A stretch of 64,000 bases of DNA from Burkholderia sp. Bp9142 (lineage in GTDB: Bacteria > Pseudomonadota > Gammaproteobacteria > Burkholderiales > Burkholderiaceae). The stretch lies in NCBI RefSeq assembly GCF_003853415.1, contig NZ_QTPP01000001.1:186001-250000 (forward strand), read 5' to 3'. Below, piece after piece: positions 24,464 through 33,764 of this stretch. The notes under the pieces are model-generated. The model did no database searches. It had not been told where the DNA came from and was given only the letters and a program-made list of their open reading frames with translations. Within the stretch, counting starts at the first letter, position 1. Every line of letters starts with the position of its first letter. The translations under genes and the position numbers were made by a program.

Positions 24464-25705
24464 TCACTCCGCCTCCACCTGCGCCCCCTTCCCCACCGCC
24501 ACCCGCTGCGACCGATAAATCCCCGCGTGCCCTGAAAACAGATAGGCGACCACGCAGGCGACGATCGCATACACGCCGACATCCGCGCCGAACAGTTCGA
24601 TCGCCATGATCGTCGACGCGATCGGCGTGTTGGCCGCACCCGCGAACACCGCGACGAAGCCGAGCCCCGCGAGCACCGGCACCGGCAGCGCAAGCACCTG
24701 GCCCAGCGCGTTGCCGAGCGTCGCACCGATGTAGAACAGCGGCGTCACTTCGCCGCCCTTGAATCCCGACGCGAGCGTGACGACGGTAAACGCGAACTTG
24801 CCCGCGAAATCGTAAGCCGGCAGCGGCCCGTGAAACGCGGCCTCGATCGTCGGAATCCCGAGACCGAGATACTGCGGCACGTTCAGCACGGTTGCCGCCA
24901 CGGCCACCATCGCGCCACCGAGCACCGGCTGCAGCGGCGCATGGCGGACGACGCGCCGGAACCACGCGGTCAGCGCATGCGTCGCGAACGCGAACAGCCG
25001 GCCGACGACGCCGAACGCGACACCCGCGACGACCGTCGCGGCCAGCGCCGTCGCCGACACGACCGGCACGAACGGAATCGCATAAACGGTGTGATGCACG
25101 CCCCACGCACGGCACACGACATCCGCGACGATCGCCGACGCGACGCAGGTCAGCAGCGCGTCGTACCGCACGCGGCCGATCGCGAGCACCTCGAGCCCGA
25201 ACACGGCGCCCGCGAGCGGCGTACCGAACACCGACGAGAACCCGGCCGCGATGCCGCCCATCAGCAGCACGCGCCGGTGCTCGCGATCGAGCCGGAACAG
25301 GTGCGTGACGCGATCGGCGAGCGCGCCGCCCATCTGCACGGCCGTCCCCTCGCGGCCGGCCGACCCGCCGAACAGGTGCGTGACGACGGTCGCGACGAGC
25401 ACGAGCGGCGCCATCCGCTTCGGCACGAGCGCCTTCGGGTCGTGAATCTCGTCGATCAGCAGGTTGTTGCCGCGCGCGACCGACTGACCGAACCGGTGAT
25501 AGACCCAGCCGGTCGCGAAGCCGGCGGCCGGCAGCCCCCACAGCAGCCACGGATGCGCGACGCGCGTGCCGGTCGCCCAGTCGAGCGCGATCAGGAACAG
25601 CGCGGACGCCGTGCCGGCCAGCGCGCCGAGCAAGGCCGAGAGCGCGAGCCAGCGGCATACGTAGCGCACGGTCGCGAAAAAATCGGCAGAAGTCGAGAAA
25701 AACAT
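24464..25705 (-). CDS. ClC-family voltage-gated chloride channel/antiporter
   Basis: A 413-residue polytopic protein with the ClC selectivity-filter motifs: GGSAGREGTAVQMGG (GREGP-type, with Thr-Ala where Pro-x is usual), AAGFSSVFGTPLAGAVFGLE (the gating-glutamate region), and the TLASGFKGGEVTPLFYIGA segment (~300-320). About ten membrane segments can be traced. It moves chloride, or fluoride in some subgroups, across the inner membrane. The gene is monocistronic on the minus strand, ending near the ribE hairpin. Confidence 0.9.
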   Translation of the reverse strand: MFFSTSADFFATVRYVCRWLALSALLGALAGTASALFLIALDWATGTRVAHPWLLWGLPAAGFATGWVYHRFGQSVARGNNLLIDEIHDPKALVPKRMAPLVLVATVVTHLFGGSAGREGTAVQMGGALADRVTHLFRLDREHRRVLLMGGIAAGFSSVFGTPLAGAVFGLEVLAIGRVRYDALLTCVASAIVADVVCRAWGVHHTVYAIPFVPVVSATALAATVVAGVAFGVVGRLFAFATHALTAWFRRVVRHAPLQPVLGGAMVAVAATVLNVPQYLGLGIPTIEAAFHGPLPAYDFAGKFAFTVVTLASGFKGGEVTPLFYIGATLGNALGQVLALPVPVLAGLGFVAVFAGAANTPIASTIMAIELFGADVGVYAIVACVVAYLFSGHAGIYRSQRVAVGKGAQVEAE

Positions 25706-25920
25706 GATTTCCAGATTCGACGGGACATCAAAACCTGGGCGGCAGAATACCGCGTGGACGGCCTGCGACCTCCTGACGACCCAGGAACACGCAGGCATCA
25801 TCAGCCGGGCAAACCGGCGGTTGAGGGCCGAACCGTGCGCGAGGCGCCGCGATCGACCGCAGGGAGGCATGCCATCTCCGCAGGCGGCAATTGTACGCGA
25901 CGCCGCCCGTCGCGTGCAAT

Positions 25921-25938
25921 GCGGCCCGGCCGGGCCGC
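25921..25938 (-). terminator. Palindrome after wspF
   Basis: An 18-nt perfect palindrome, gcggcccggccgggccgc, nine bases beyond the wspF stop. It can form a stable hairpin in the transcript but has no T-tract; it may mark the end of the Wsp operon. Confidence 0.4.
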
Positions 25939-25947
25939 TGCGCACCG

Positions 25948-26967
25948 TCAGTCGAGCGGCATGCGCGTCACGCGCGAGATCAGCTGGGGCGCGATCCGGT
26001 CGAGCGGCAGGATCGCGGACGCCGCGCCGATCGCCGCGGCCGCCTTCGGCATTCCGTAGACGGCGCTCGTCGCTTCGTCCTGCGCGATCGTGTAGCAGCC
26101 CTTCGCACGCATCGCCTTCAGCCCCAGCGCGCCGTCGCGGCCCATCCCCGTCAGCAGCACGCCGAGCGCGTCGCCCCGCCAGCCGTCGGCGACACTGTTG
26201 AAGAACACGTCGATCGACGGCCGATACGGCGTCTCGGCCGGATGGCGCGTATAGCCGAGCACGCCGCGCGGCGACAGGCACAGGTGATCGTTGGTCGCCG
26301 CGAGCAGCACCTCGCCCGCCTGCGGCACGCTGCCCTGCCGGGCGACGCGCACGGGCAGCCGCGTATAGCCGTCGAGCCACTCCGCCATGCCGAGCGCGAA
26401 CGCCTGGTCGACGTGCTGCACGATCACGAGCGCGGCCGGAAAATCGGCCGGCAGCGCGCGCAGCAGCGCAGTGAGCGCGGTCGGCCCGCCCGCCGACGCG
26501 CCGATCGCGATCAGCGTCGGCTCGCCGCGCGCAGGCACCGGCACGGGCTGCACGGGCGTCGCGGCCCGGCTTTCGAGCAGCCGGCCGATCTGGTCGATCT
26601 TCGCGAGTAGCGGCTGCGGCGCCGCGTCCGACGGCAGGCCGAGCGCGAGCGTCGGCGTGTCGACCGCGTCGAGCGCGCCGGCGCCCATCGCCTCGTAGAC
26701 CGACGACGTGTTCGCGCTGACGCTCGCGGTCACGATCAGGATCGCGCACGGGGCGCGCGCCATGATCTGCCGCGTCGCGGCCACGCCGTCGAGCTTCGGC
26801 ATCACGAGATCCATCAGCACGAGGTCGGGCGGATGCGCGACGCAGAAGTCCACCGCCTCGTCGCCGTCGGTCGCGACCCACAGCACGCGATGATCGGTGC
26901 GCAGCGCGATCACGCGGCGCAGCGCCTCGACGGCGAGCGGCAGATCGTTGACGATGCCGATGTTCAT
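25948..26967 (-). CDS. wspF: WspF-like chemotaxis methylesterase (CheB)
   Basis: A 339-residue CheB-type protein. The N-terminal receiver domain has the phosphoacceptor Asp53 in LVLMDLVMPKLDG; the C-terminal methylesterase has its catalytic Ser in AIGASAGGPTAL (~160), His in IVQHVDQAF and Asp in LTGMGRDGALG. It removes methyl groups from the WspA receptor and resets the Wsp pathway; in Pseudomonas, loss of WspF locks the pathway on and gives wrinkly colonies. It is the last gene of the operon, and its start overlaps the wspE stop by 4 bp (ATGA). Confidence 0.95.
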   Translation of the reverse strand: MNIGIVNDLPLAVEALRRVIALRTDHRVLWVATDGDEAVDFCVAHPPDLVLMDLVMPKLDGVAATRQIMARAPCAILIVTASVSANTSSVYEAMGAGALDAVDTPTLALGLPSDAAPQPLLAKIDQIGRLLESRAATPVQPVPVPARGEPTLIAIGASAGGPTALTALLRALPADFPAALVIVQHVDQAFALGMAEWLDGYTRLPVRVARQGSVPQAGEVLLAATNDHLCLSPRGVLGYTRHPAETPYRPSIDVFFNSVADGWRGDALGVLLTGMGRDGALGLKAMRAKGCYTIAQDEATSAVYGMPKAAAAIGAASAILPLDRIAPQLISRVTRMPLD

Positions 26968-29264
26968 CCGCGCGCCTCTCCGATCAGGTCGTGCACCGCA
27001 TCGAGCAGCGCCTCGTCGTGGAAACTGCTCTTCGCGAGGTAGTAGTCGGCGCCGGCATCGAGCCCGCGCCGGCGATCCTCGTCGCGATCCTTGTACGACA
27101 CGATCATCACCGGCACGCGCTTGAGCATCGGGTCGCCCTTGATCAGCGTGACGAGCTCGATCCCGTCCATGCGCGGCATGTCGACATCGGTGACGACCAG
27201 GTCGAACGCGTCGCTGCGCACCGCATTCCAGCCGTCCATCCCGTCGACCGCGACGGTCACGTCGTAGCCACGCTTTTCCAGCAGCTTGCGTTCGAGCTCG
27301 CGCACCGTCAGCGAATCGTCGACGACGAGCACGCGGCGGCGCCGGTCGGCGAGCGCGAGCTGCGGATCGCGCGCGAGCTTCGCGAGCTGGCCGCCGCGCA
27401 CGAGCTTGTCGACCGAGCGGATCAGGTCCTCGACATCGACGATCAGCACCGGGTCGCCGTTCTCGAGCAACGCACCGGCCGCGATGTTCTGGATCTTGTT
27501 CAGGCGGCTGTCGAGCGGCTGCACGACGAGCATCCGTTCGCCGAGGAAACGGTCGACGGCGACGCCGTACAGCTCGGGCTCGCCGCCGACGACCACCACC
27601 GCCGTGCTCGCCCGCGCGACGTCGGGCTCGCCTGCATCGAGCAGCTGATGCGCGGCGACGAGGCCCGCACGCCGGCCGTCGAACGGAAAATGCGGCTGGC
27701 CCTCGAGCACGTCGATGTCGTCGTGCGCGAGTTCGAGCGTGCGGCGCACGTGCGCGAGCGGAAACGCGTACGGCTCGCCGCCGACCTCGACCAGCAGGCT
27801 GCGGATCACCGACAGCGTGAGCGGCAGCTGCAGCACGAAGCGCATGCCCGCGCCGGGCTCGTTGAAGATGCGCACTGCCCCGCGCACGCCGCGCACCATC
27901 TCCTGCACCGCATCGAGGCCGACGCCGCGCCCCGACACGTCGGTCACGGCGTCGCGCATCGAGAAGCCCGGCAGCAGCAGGAATTCGAGCAGCTCGGGAT
28001 CGGACAGCCGCGCGGCCGTCTCGTCGTCGGTCAGGCGCTGGCGCACGACCGCCGCGCGCAGCGCGTCCATGTCGACGCCCGGCCCGTCGTCGATCACGCT
28101 GACGAGCAGCGAGCCGGCGCTGTGGCGCGCTTCGAGCGTGACGCCCGCCTCGGCCGGCTTGCCGCGTGCGCGGCGCGCATCGGGCGATTCGACGCCGTGA
28201 TCGATCGCGTTGCGCAGCAGATGGCCGAGCGGCGCGTCGAGCAGGTCGAGGATGTCGCGGTCGACCTGCGTGCCTTCGCCGACGATCGAGAAGCGTACCT
28301 GCTTGCCGAGCGAGCGCGCGAGATCGCGGACGATGCGCGGATACGCGCGCGTCGCGTCGCCGAACGGCCGCATCCGGCACTGCAGCGCCTCGTCGTACAG
28401 CTGCTCGGCGATATGCGTGCTGCGGCGCTCGAAGCGGTCGAATTCGTCCATGCGCTCGGCGAGCGAACGCTGCAGGTCGTTGAGCATGTGCCGCACTTCG
28501 TTCACCGACGCGAGCACGCCCGCATCGAGATCGTCGGCGAACTGTTCGTACAACAGATCGAGCGAGCGGGCCGCATCGCGCTGCGCGCGCTTCACCCGCA
28601 GCATCGATTCCGCGAACGGCTTGAGCCAGCGCGATTCGACGAGCGACTCGCCGGACAGGCTCAGCAGCCGGTTCAGCGTATCGGCCCGCACGCGGCGCAT
28701 CGCGCCCGCGCTGGCCGCGCGTCCGGCCGGGACCGGATCGGGCACGGCAGCCGACACGGCGAGCGGCGGCACCGCGGCACCGGTCCCCACGGGCTCGTTC
28801 GCCGCACCGTCGTGATCGCGAAACGGCACGGCGAACGGCGGCGGCGCGAAGGCCCGTGCCGGCATCGCGTGCGTGCCGTCGGCGCCCGTCAGCGCCAGCG
28901 CGAACGCGTCGATCTCCACCGACGAGACGGGCTGCGCCTGCGGATCGGCGACCCGCACCAGCAGGTCGACGCCGGCGAGCAGCACGTCGACATGCGTGGC
29001 CGTCAGTGCGATGGTGCCGGCCTGCGCGGCGACGAAGCATTCTTCCATCCGCCCCGCGATGTCGATGCCGAGCGGCACGCCGACGATGCGCGCGGCCCCC
29101 TTCAGCGAATGCGCGGCGCGCATGCACGCCTCGAGCGCGACGGAGTCGGGCTCGCCCGATTCGAGCGCGAGCAGGCGTTCGGACAGCGCCTGGGTCTGCG
29201 TGCGCGTCTCCTCGCGATACAGCTCGAGCAGCGACAGGTGGCTCAGATCGTCATCGCCGCTCAT
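26964..29264 (-). CDS. wspE: WspE-like hybrid CheA histidine kinase with C-terminal receiver
   Basis: A 766-residue hybrid kinase. Hpt domain with phosphorylated His52 in AAHSLKGAARI; a Pro/Ala-rich linker; dimerisation and HATPase domain with N-box HLLRNAIDHGVESPDARRA and G-boxes (DDGPGVDMD; DVSGRGVGLDAV); a CheW-like domain (~500-620); and a receiver with the acceptor Asp in LVVTDVDMPRMDG (~693). The kinase phosphorylates WspF and the operon's output regulator when WspA is active. It overlaps the neighbouring genes on both sides by 4 bp, indicating translational coupling. Confidence 0.95.
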   Translation of the reverse strand: MSGDDDLSHLSLLELYREETRTQTQALSERLLALESGEPDSVALEACMRAAHSLKGAARIVGVPLGIDIAGRMEECFVAAQAGTIALTATHVDVLLAGVDLLVRVADPQAQPVSSVEIDAFALALTGADGTHAMPARAFAPPPFAVPFRDHDGAANEPVGTGAAVPPLAVSAAVPDPVPAGRAASAGAMRRVRADTLNRLLSLSGESLVESRWLKPFAESMLRVKRAQRDAARSLDLLYEQFADDLDAGVLASVNEVRHMLNDLQRSLAERMDEFDRFERRSTHIAEQLYDEALQCRMRPFGDATRAYPRIVRDLARSLGKQVRFSIVGEGTQVDRDILDLLDAPLGHLLRNAIDHGVESPDARRARGKPAEAGVTLEARHSAGSLLVSVIDDGPGVDMDALRAAVVRQRLTDDETAARLSDPELLEFLLLPGFSMRDAVTDVSGRGVGLDAVQEMVRGVRGAVRIFNEPGAGMRFVLQLPLTLSVIRSLLVEVGGEPYAFPLAHVRRTLELAHDDIDVLEGQPHFPFDGRRAGLVAAHQLLDAGEPDVARASTAVVVVGGEPELYGVAVDRFLGERMLVVQPLDSRLNKIQNIAAGALLENGDPVLIVDVEDLIRSVDKLVRGGQLAKLARDPQLALADRRRRVLVVDDSLTVRELERKLLEKRGYDVTVAVDGMDGWNAVRSDAFDLVVTDVDMPRMDGIELVTLIKGDPMLKRVPVMIVSYKDRDEDRRRGLDAGADYYLAKSSFHDEALLDAVHDLIGEARG

Positions 29265-29980
29265 CGCATGCTCCGTGTGACGGCATCGAACAGCCGATCG
29301 TCGTCGAGCAGGCCCACCGACTTGCCGCGCCATGACAGCACGCCGCGCGACAGGCCGCCGCTTGCGCGCCCGACCGTCGCCGGCACGGGCACCCATTCGG
29401 ATGCGCCGAAGCGCAGCACGCCCTCGACTTCGTCGACCGGGAACACCACCGGCTCGCCCTGGTGCGCGGCGACCAGCAGCCGCGTGAAGCGGCCGTCCGC
29501 ACTGCGGCTGCCGCCCTTGCCCGCCTCGAGGCCGAGCAGCGCGCCGATCGAGATCGCGATGCGCAGCGTGCCGCGAATGTTGACCACGCCGCGCACGGCC
29601 GACTGGCGGCGATGCGGCAGCGAATGGATCGGACGCGTGCCGGCGATCTCGCGCAGCACGCCGATCGGCAGCGCGAGCCATTCGTCGGCGACGCGAAACG
29701 CCAGCGCCGCCTGGCGCGTGTCGTCATCGCCGTGCACGCGGGTCGCATCGAACGCACTGATGCGCTGCGTGGCGTCGGCCATCTCCGCGACGCCGAGGGG
29801 GCGTTCGAGCAGTTTCGCCGCGTGATACGCGTAGACCGGGCAGTTCAGGCAGCGCAGGCCGTCAGCCAGCCGCTCGCACGAGCGGTCGCCGTGCGTGCCG
29901 ATCCGGTTCCAGCAATCGTCGACGCCGATCGTCGTGCCTTCAGTGGCAACGGCGTCGCGGTTCATTCTTTCGTCGGTCAT
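29261..29980 (-). CDS. wspD: WspD-like CheW coupling protein
   Basis: A 239-residue CheW-domain protein (core at ~95-235: LAFRVADEWLALPIGVLREI, then RGVVNIRGTLRIAISIGALL). A distinctive N-terminal extension holds a CxxC pair, RCLNCPVYAYHAAKLLERP, as in WspD-type couplers. It links WspA to WspE. ATGs at 29980 and 29965 and a TTG at 29998 are all possible; 29980 is chosen because GGGAG lies upstream. The stop overlaps wspE by 4 bp. Confidence 0.9.
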   Translation of the reverse strand: MTDERMNRDAVATEGTTIGVDDCWNRIGTHGDRSCERLADGLRCLNCPVYAYHAAKLLERPLGVAEMADATQRISAFDATRVHGDDDTRQAALAFRVADEWLALPIGVLREIAGTRPIHSLPHRRQSAVRGVVNIRGTLRIAISIGALLGLEAGKGGSRSADGRFTRLLVAAHQGEPVVFPVDEVEGVLRFGASEWVPVPATVGRASGGLSRGVLSWRGKSVGLLDDDRLFDAVTRSMR

Positions 29981-30010
29981 CCCGATGTCGGCTCCCAACC
30001 CGTATTCTCA

Positions 30011-31459
30011 TTATCCGGCCGAGCGCCGCGCACGCTCGAGCAGCCATCGCGCGCCGGCGCCGTCGCCGCCGACGTCGAGCAAGGTCGCGAGATGCGTCAG
30101 CGCTTCGTGGTGCGTCGGCCGCAGATACAGCGCCTTGCGGTAGAAGTCGCCCGCTTCCGCCACCCGCCCGCGCGCATCCGCGATCAGCCCGTTCAGGTAG
30201 AACGCGTCCGCGTGCGGCCCGGCATGCGCGGAGAACTGCGCGAGCACGCGCTCGGCCTCGTCGAATGCGCCTGCGTTGGCCAGCGCCTGCGCTTCCTCGA
30301 GCGTCGGCGCGGCGCCGTCGGCGACCGGTGCGGCGGGCGCGTTGATCGCGTTGATCGCGTTGATCGCGTGGGCCGCGTGGGCCGCATTGGCCGGCGAGTC
30401 GGCCCGCATGCCGGTCTGCCGCTCGAACGCCGTCGCGCGCTCGGCCGGCGCGAGCGGAGCCGGCGAAGGCGCGGGACCACCCCACGCCGGCGCCACGACG
30501 GCCACCAGCGGGCGGGCTGCGGCCGGCGGCGCCACCGTGAAGCGCTCCGCGCGCCGGTACGGCGCGATCGCGGGCATCGGTGCCGCATGCCGCGCCGCGT
30601 ACCCGTCCGCCGCTGCGCCGCCCTGCACGCGATGAAACGCGAACGCCAGCGGCACGCGCGCCGAGCACATCCCGCGCCGCATCGCGACGCCCGTTTCGGC
30701 CGGACCGACGAACAGCATCCCGTCGTCGACGAGCCAGCGCTCGAGCGAACCGATCACGCGATCCTGCGCGTCGCGGTCGAAATAGATCAGCACGTTGCGG
30801 CAGAACACGAAATCGTAGCGCGTGCCTGTATCGGCTCCCGGCTCGACCAGGTTCGCCTGGCGAAACTGCACGCATGCGCGCACGCGCTCGTCGAGCAGCC
30901 AGCCATCCGTGACCGGCGTGAAGTAGCGGGCGCGGAACTCGGTCGCCGTGCCGCGAAACGCATTGCGCCCATAGCAGCCGAGCCGCGCCTGTTCGATCGC
31001 GCGTGTGCTCAGGTCGATCGCGTCGATCGTAAAGCTGGCCGGATCGAGCCCGGCGTCGAGCAGCGCCATCGCCGCCGAATACGGCTCCTCGCCGGTCGAG
31101 CAGGGTGCGCTCAGCACGCGGATCACGCGCCCGGGCATCGCGGCAAGCCGCTCGATCGCGAGCCGCGCGAGCGTCGCGAACGCCTCGCGATCGCGGAAGA
31201 ACCACGTCTCGGGCACGATGAACAGTTCGATCAGCGCGCGCCGTTCGTCGGCCGACGCGTTGAGCTGTTGCCAATAGGCGTCGAGCGCTTCCGGCGTGAC
31301 GGGCGGCCGCGCCGCCGACGGCAGCCGCTCGCCGTCGCCCTGCAGCGCGTGCACGCGCTCCGTCAGCGCGCGACTCAGGAAATCGTTGCCGAGCGAATCG
31401 GGGTCGATACCGGTCTCGCGCAGCAGCCAGCCGCGAAATCGCGAATCGGACGCTTTCAT
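30011..31459 (-). CDS. wspC: WspC-like chemotaxis methyltransferase (CheR) with TPR tail
   Basis: A 482-residue protein. The CheR catalytic part has the SAM-binding VLSAPCSTGEEPYSAAM and the FVFCRNVLIYFD motif; the Pro/Ala-rich middle (~300-390) contains a triplicated ALA-Ile-Asn run (AINAINAINA, encoded by a 9-bp tandem repeat near 30340-30368); the C-terminus has TPR-type helices (AFYLNGLIADARGRVAEAGD). It methylates WspA glutamates. The start overlaps the wspB stop by 4 bp. The repeat could be length-variable between strains. Confidence 0.94.
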   Translation of the reverse strand: MKASDSRFRGWLLRETGIDPDSLGNDFLSRALTERVHALQGDGERLPSAARPPVTPEALDAYWQQLNASADERRALIELFIVPETWFFRDREAFATLARLAIERLAAMPGRVIRVLSAPCSTGEEPYSAAMALLDAGLDPASFTIDAIDLSTRAIEQARLGCYGRNAFRGTATEFRARYFTPVTDGWLLDERVRACVQFRQANLVEPGADTGTRYDFVFCRNVLIYFDRDAQDRVIGSLERWLVDDGMLFVGPAETGVAMRRGMCSARVPLAFAFHRVQGGAAADGYAARHAAPMPAIAPYRRAERFTVAPPAAARPLVAVVAPAWGGPAPSPAPLAPAERATAFERQTGMRADSPANAAHAAHAINAINAINAPAAPVADGAAPTLEEAQALANAGAFDEAERVLAQFSAHAGPHADAFYLNGLIADARGRVAEAGDFYRKALYLRPTHHEALTHLATLLDVGGDGAGARWLLERARRSAG

Positions 31460-31968
31460 GCGGACTCTCCTCCGTGGCCCGGCAGGCCGTCGAACAGATA
31501 CAGGCGCGCAACGTCGTCGATCAGGTCCGCTACCGAGACCTGCTGTACGATCCCGCCGGGCGTGTTCGCGACACGCCCGAGCCAGCGCGTGCGCGCGGTC
31601 GTCACGCCACTGGCACGGAATGCCGTGCGGTCGATCCGCAGCGTCTGCGTCGCGCACTCGACGATCAGGCCGATCACGCGCTCGCGATCGCGCTGCTCGA
31701 CGCGGTAGCGAACCATCACGAGCCGCGTCGAACGCAACGCATGCGCGCGCCGCCCGAGCGCCAGCATCGGCACGTCGATCACGGGCACCGGCTGACCGCC
31801 GCGCATCAGCAGCCCGGCGATCCATTCGGGCGCGCCGGGCACGGCCTTGGTGGTCGCGAGCGGCAACACCTCGTCGATGTCGGCCGCGTCGAGCGCATAG
31901 CGCTCGCCGTCGAGTTCGAACATCAGGAACAGCGCGTGCGCGCCGCCGTGACTCTCGGCGCGCGTCAC
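31456..31968 (-). CDS. wspB: WspB-like CheW coupling protein
   Basis: A 170-residue CheW protein: [20 protein letters not shown] at the start, [19 protein letters not shown] in the first subdomain and the VIGLIVE segment in the second. WspB and WspD are the two couplers that tie WspA to WspE. It overlaps wspA (4 bp upstream) and wspC (4 bp downstream), fixing both its start and its place in the coupled operon. Confidence 0.93.
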   Translation of the reverse strand: MTRAESHGGAHALFLMFELDGERYALDAADIDEVLPLATTKAVPGAPEWIAGLLMRGGQPVPVIDVPMLALGRRAHALRSTRLVMVRYRVEQRDRERVIGLIVECATQTLRIDRTAFRASGVTTARTRWLGRVANTPGGIVQQVSVADLIDDVARLYLFDGLPGHGGESA

Positions 31969-33641
31969 GCGTCGACCTTGAAGCGCGACACGCTGGTGCG
32001 CAACTGGTTCGCGACGAGCGTCAGGTCGTCGATCGCCTGCGACGACTGGCGCAGCGATTCGGCCGTCTGCTGCGCGGCTTCCGACAACTGCGACAGCGCC
32101 TGCGTGATCTGCTCGGCGCCGTTCGCCTGCGTCTGCATCCCTTCGTTGACCATCTGGAAGCGCGGCGCGAGCGTCTGCACCTCGGCGATGATCTGCGACA
32201 GCTGCCCGCCGACCTGCTGCACGTCGAGCATCCCGCGGCGCACTTCCTCGGAGAACTTGTCCATCCCCATCACGCCCGCCGACACGGCCGACTGGATCTC
32301 CTTCACCGTCTGCTCGATGTCGTAGGTCGCAACCGCCGTCTGGTCGGCGAGGCGGCGGATTTCGGTCGCGACGACCGCGAAGCCGCGGCCGTACTCGCCG
32401 GCCTTCTCGGCCTCGATCGCCGCGTTCAGCGACAGCAGGTTGGTCTGGTCGGCCACCTTGGTGATCGTCGCGACGACCTGGTTGATGTTCAGTGCCTTCT
32501 CGTTGAGGATCGCGAGCTTCGCATTCACCGAACCGGCCGCGTCCATCACGCTGCGCATGGTCTCGCCCATCCGCGTGAGGCCGCTCTGGCTCACGCCCGC
32601 GAGCGTCGCCGACTGCTCGGCCACGCCGGCCACCTCGTTCATCGTGCGCAGCAGGTCGCGCGAGGTCGCGAAGATCTCGCGCGACGTCGCACCGATCTCG
32701 GTCGTCGTCGCCGCGGTTTCGTTGGCGGTCGCCTGCTGCTCGCGCGACGTCGCCGCGATTTCGGCGACCGACGTCGTCACCTGCAGCGACGACTGCTGCG
32801 CACGCGAGACGAGCTCGGTCAGTTCGTCGGCCATCCGGTTGAAGCCCGTCTCGAGCGTGCCGAATTCATCGCGGCGGCGCAGGTCGAGCCGGCGCGTCAG
32901 GTTGCCGGTGCGCATCACGTCGTGCACTTCCACGAGCCGCGCCATCGGCACGGTAACGGAACGGTACAGCCCGTAGCCCAGCCCGAGCGCGGACAGCAGC
33001 ACGATCGCCAACGCCGTTGCGAGGACGACCTCGGTGGCCTGCACGGATTCGCGGATCAGCTTCGCGGACTGGTCGGCGAACGTGCGGTTCTCCTGCACCA
33101 GGATATTCGCGTTGCGCACGACCTCGGCCCACGACGGCTGCACCTTCGCATAAGCGGCGACGGCCTGTTCGCGCGACACGCGGCTCTTCTGCACCGCGTC
33201 GTTCAGCAGCGGCAGGTAGCGGTCGAAGGAGCCGCGGAACGTCGCGAAGCGCTGGCGGTCGTCATCCCGGAACGTCGTGTTCTGGTAGTCGACCGACAAC
33301 GATTCGACCGCCTTGAGCGCCTCGGCGATCTTCGCGAAATCGCGCTGCACGAGTTCGGGATCGGTATCGACGAAGGTTGCCTGCTGCAGCTGCGTGAACG
33401 ATTCGTTGACCGCGCCGCGCAGCGACGCCGCGAGATAGACGCCGGGCAGCGAGTCGCGTTCGATGCTGACGGCTTCGGCGTTGATCGCACGCAAACGCTC
33501 GTAGGACACGCCGGCGGTCACCAGCATCAGCACGAACAACACGCCGAAGCTGAGCAGGATGCGGTTGCCGAGCGTCAGCCGGCCAGCGCCGACCGTCGGA
33601 TGCAGGCTTTCATTGGTCGCGCGGGGCGTCACGGTGGCCAT
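31965..33641 (-). CDS. wspA: WspA-like methyl-accepting chemotaxis protein
   Basis: A 558-residue receptor. TM1 is at ~25-46 ([20 protein letters not shown]), followed by a periplasmic four-helix-bundle domain of ~150 residues. TM2 is at ~210-232 ([20 protein letters not shown]), then HAMP ([20 protein letters not shown]). The long cytoplasmic signalling coil has the conserved tip [20 protein letters not shown]. No C-terminal NWETF-like tether is present. In Pseudomonas, WspA senses surface contact or membrane perturbation. Selected biofilm variants in Burkholderia are known to map to wsp genes. Confidence 0.94.
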   Translation of the reverse strand: MATVTPRATNESLHPTVGAGRLTLGNRILLSFGVLFVLMLVTAGVSYERLRAINAEAVSIERDSLPGVYLAASLRGAVNESFTQLQQATFVDTDPELVQRDFAKIAEALKAVESLSVDYQNTTFRDDDRQRFATFRGSFDRYLPLLNDAVQKSRVSREQAVAAYAKVQPSWAEVVRNANILVQENRTFADQSAKLIRESVQATEVVLATALAIVLLSALGLGYGLYRSVTVPMARLVEVHDVMRTGNLTRRLDLRRRDEFGTLETGFNRMADELTELVSRAQQSSLQVTTSVAEIAATSREQQATANETAATTTEIGATSREIFATSRDLLRTMNEVAGVAEQSATLAGVSQSGLTRMGETMRSVMDAAGSVNAKLAILNEKALNINQVVATITKVADQTNLLSLNAAIEAEKAGEYGRGFAVVATEIRRLADQTAVATYDIEQTVKEIQSAVSAGVMGMDKFSEEVRRGMLDVQQVGGQLSQIIAEVQTLAPRFQMVNEGMQTQANGAEQITQALSQLSEAAQQTAESLRQSSQAIDDLTLVANQLRTSVSRFKVDA

Positions 33642-33764
33642 GTTCGTTATGGGCTTTCTAAAATCAGCGTTGAAAAAAACCGCGCCCGCCTGCGCGCCGG
33701 ACGGCGCGCCACGAGCGCATCGGGGTCTGCGGGCGGCACGGCACCGGCGGGCCGCGCCGCGAAA

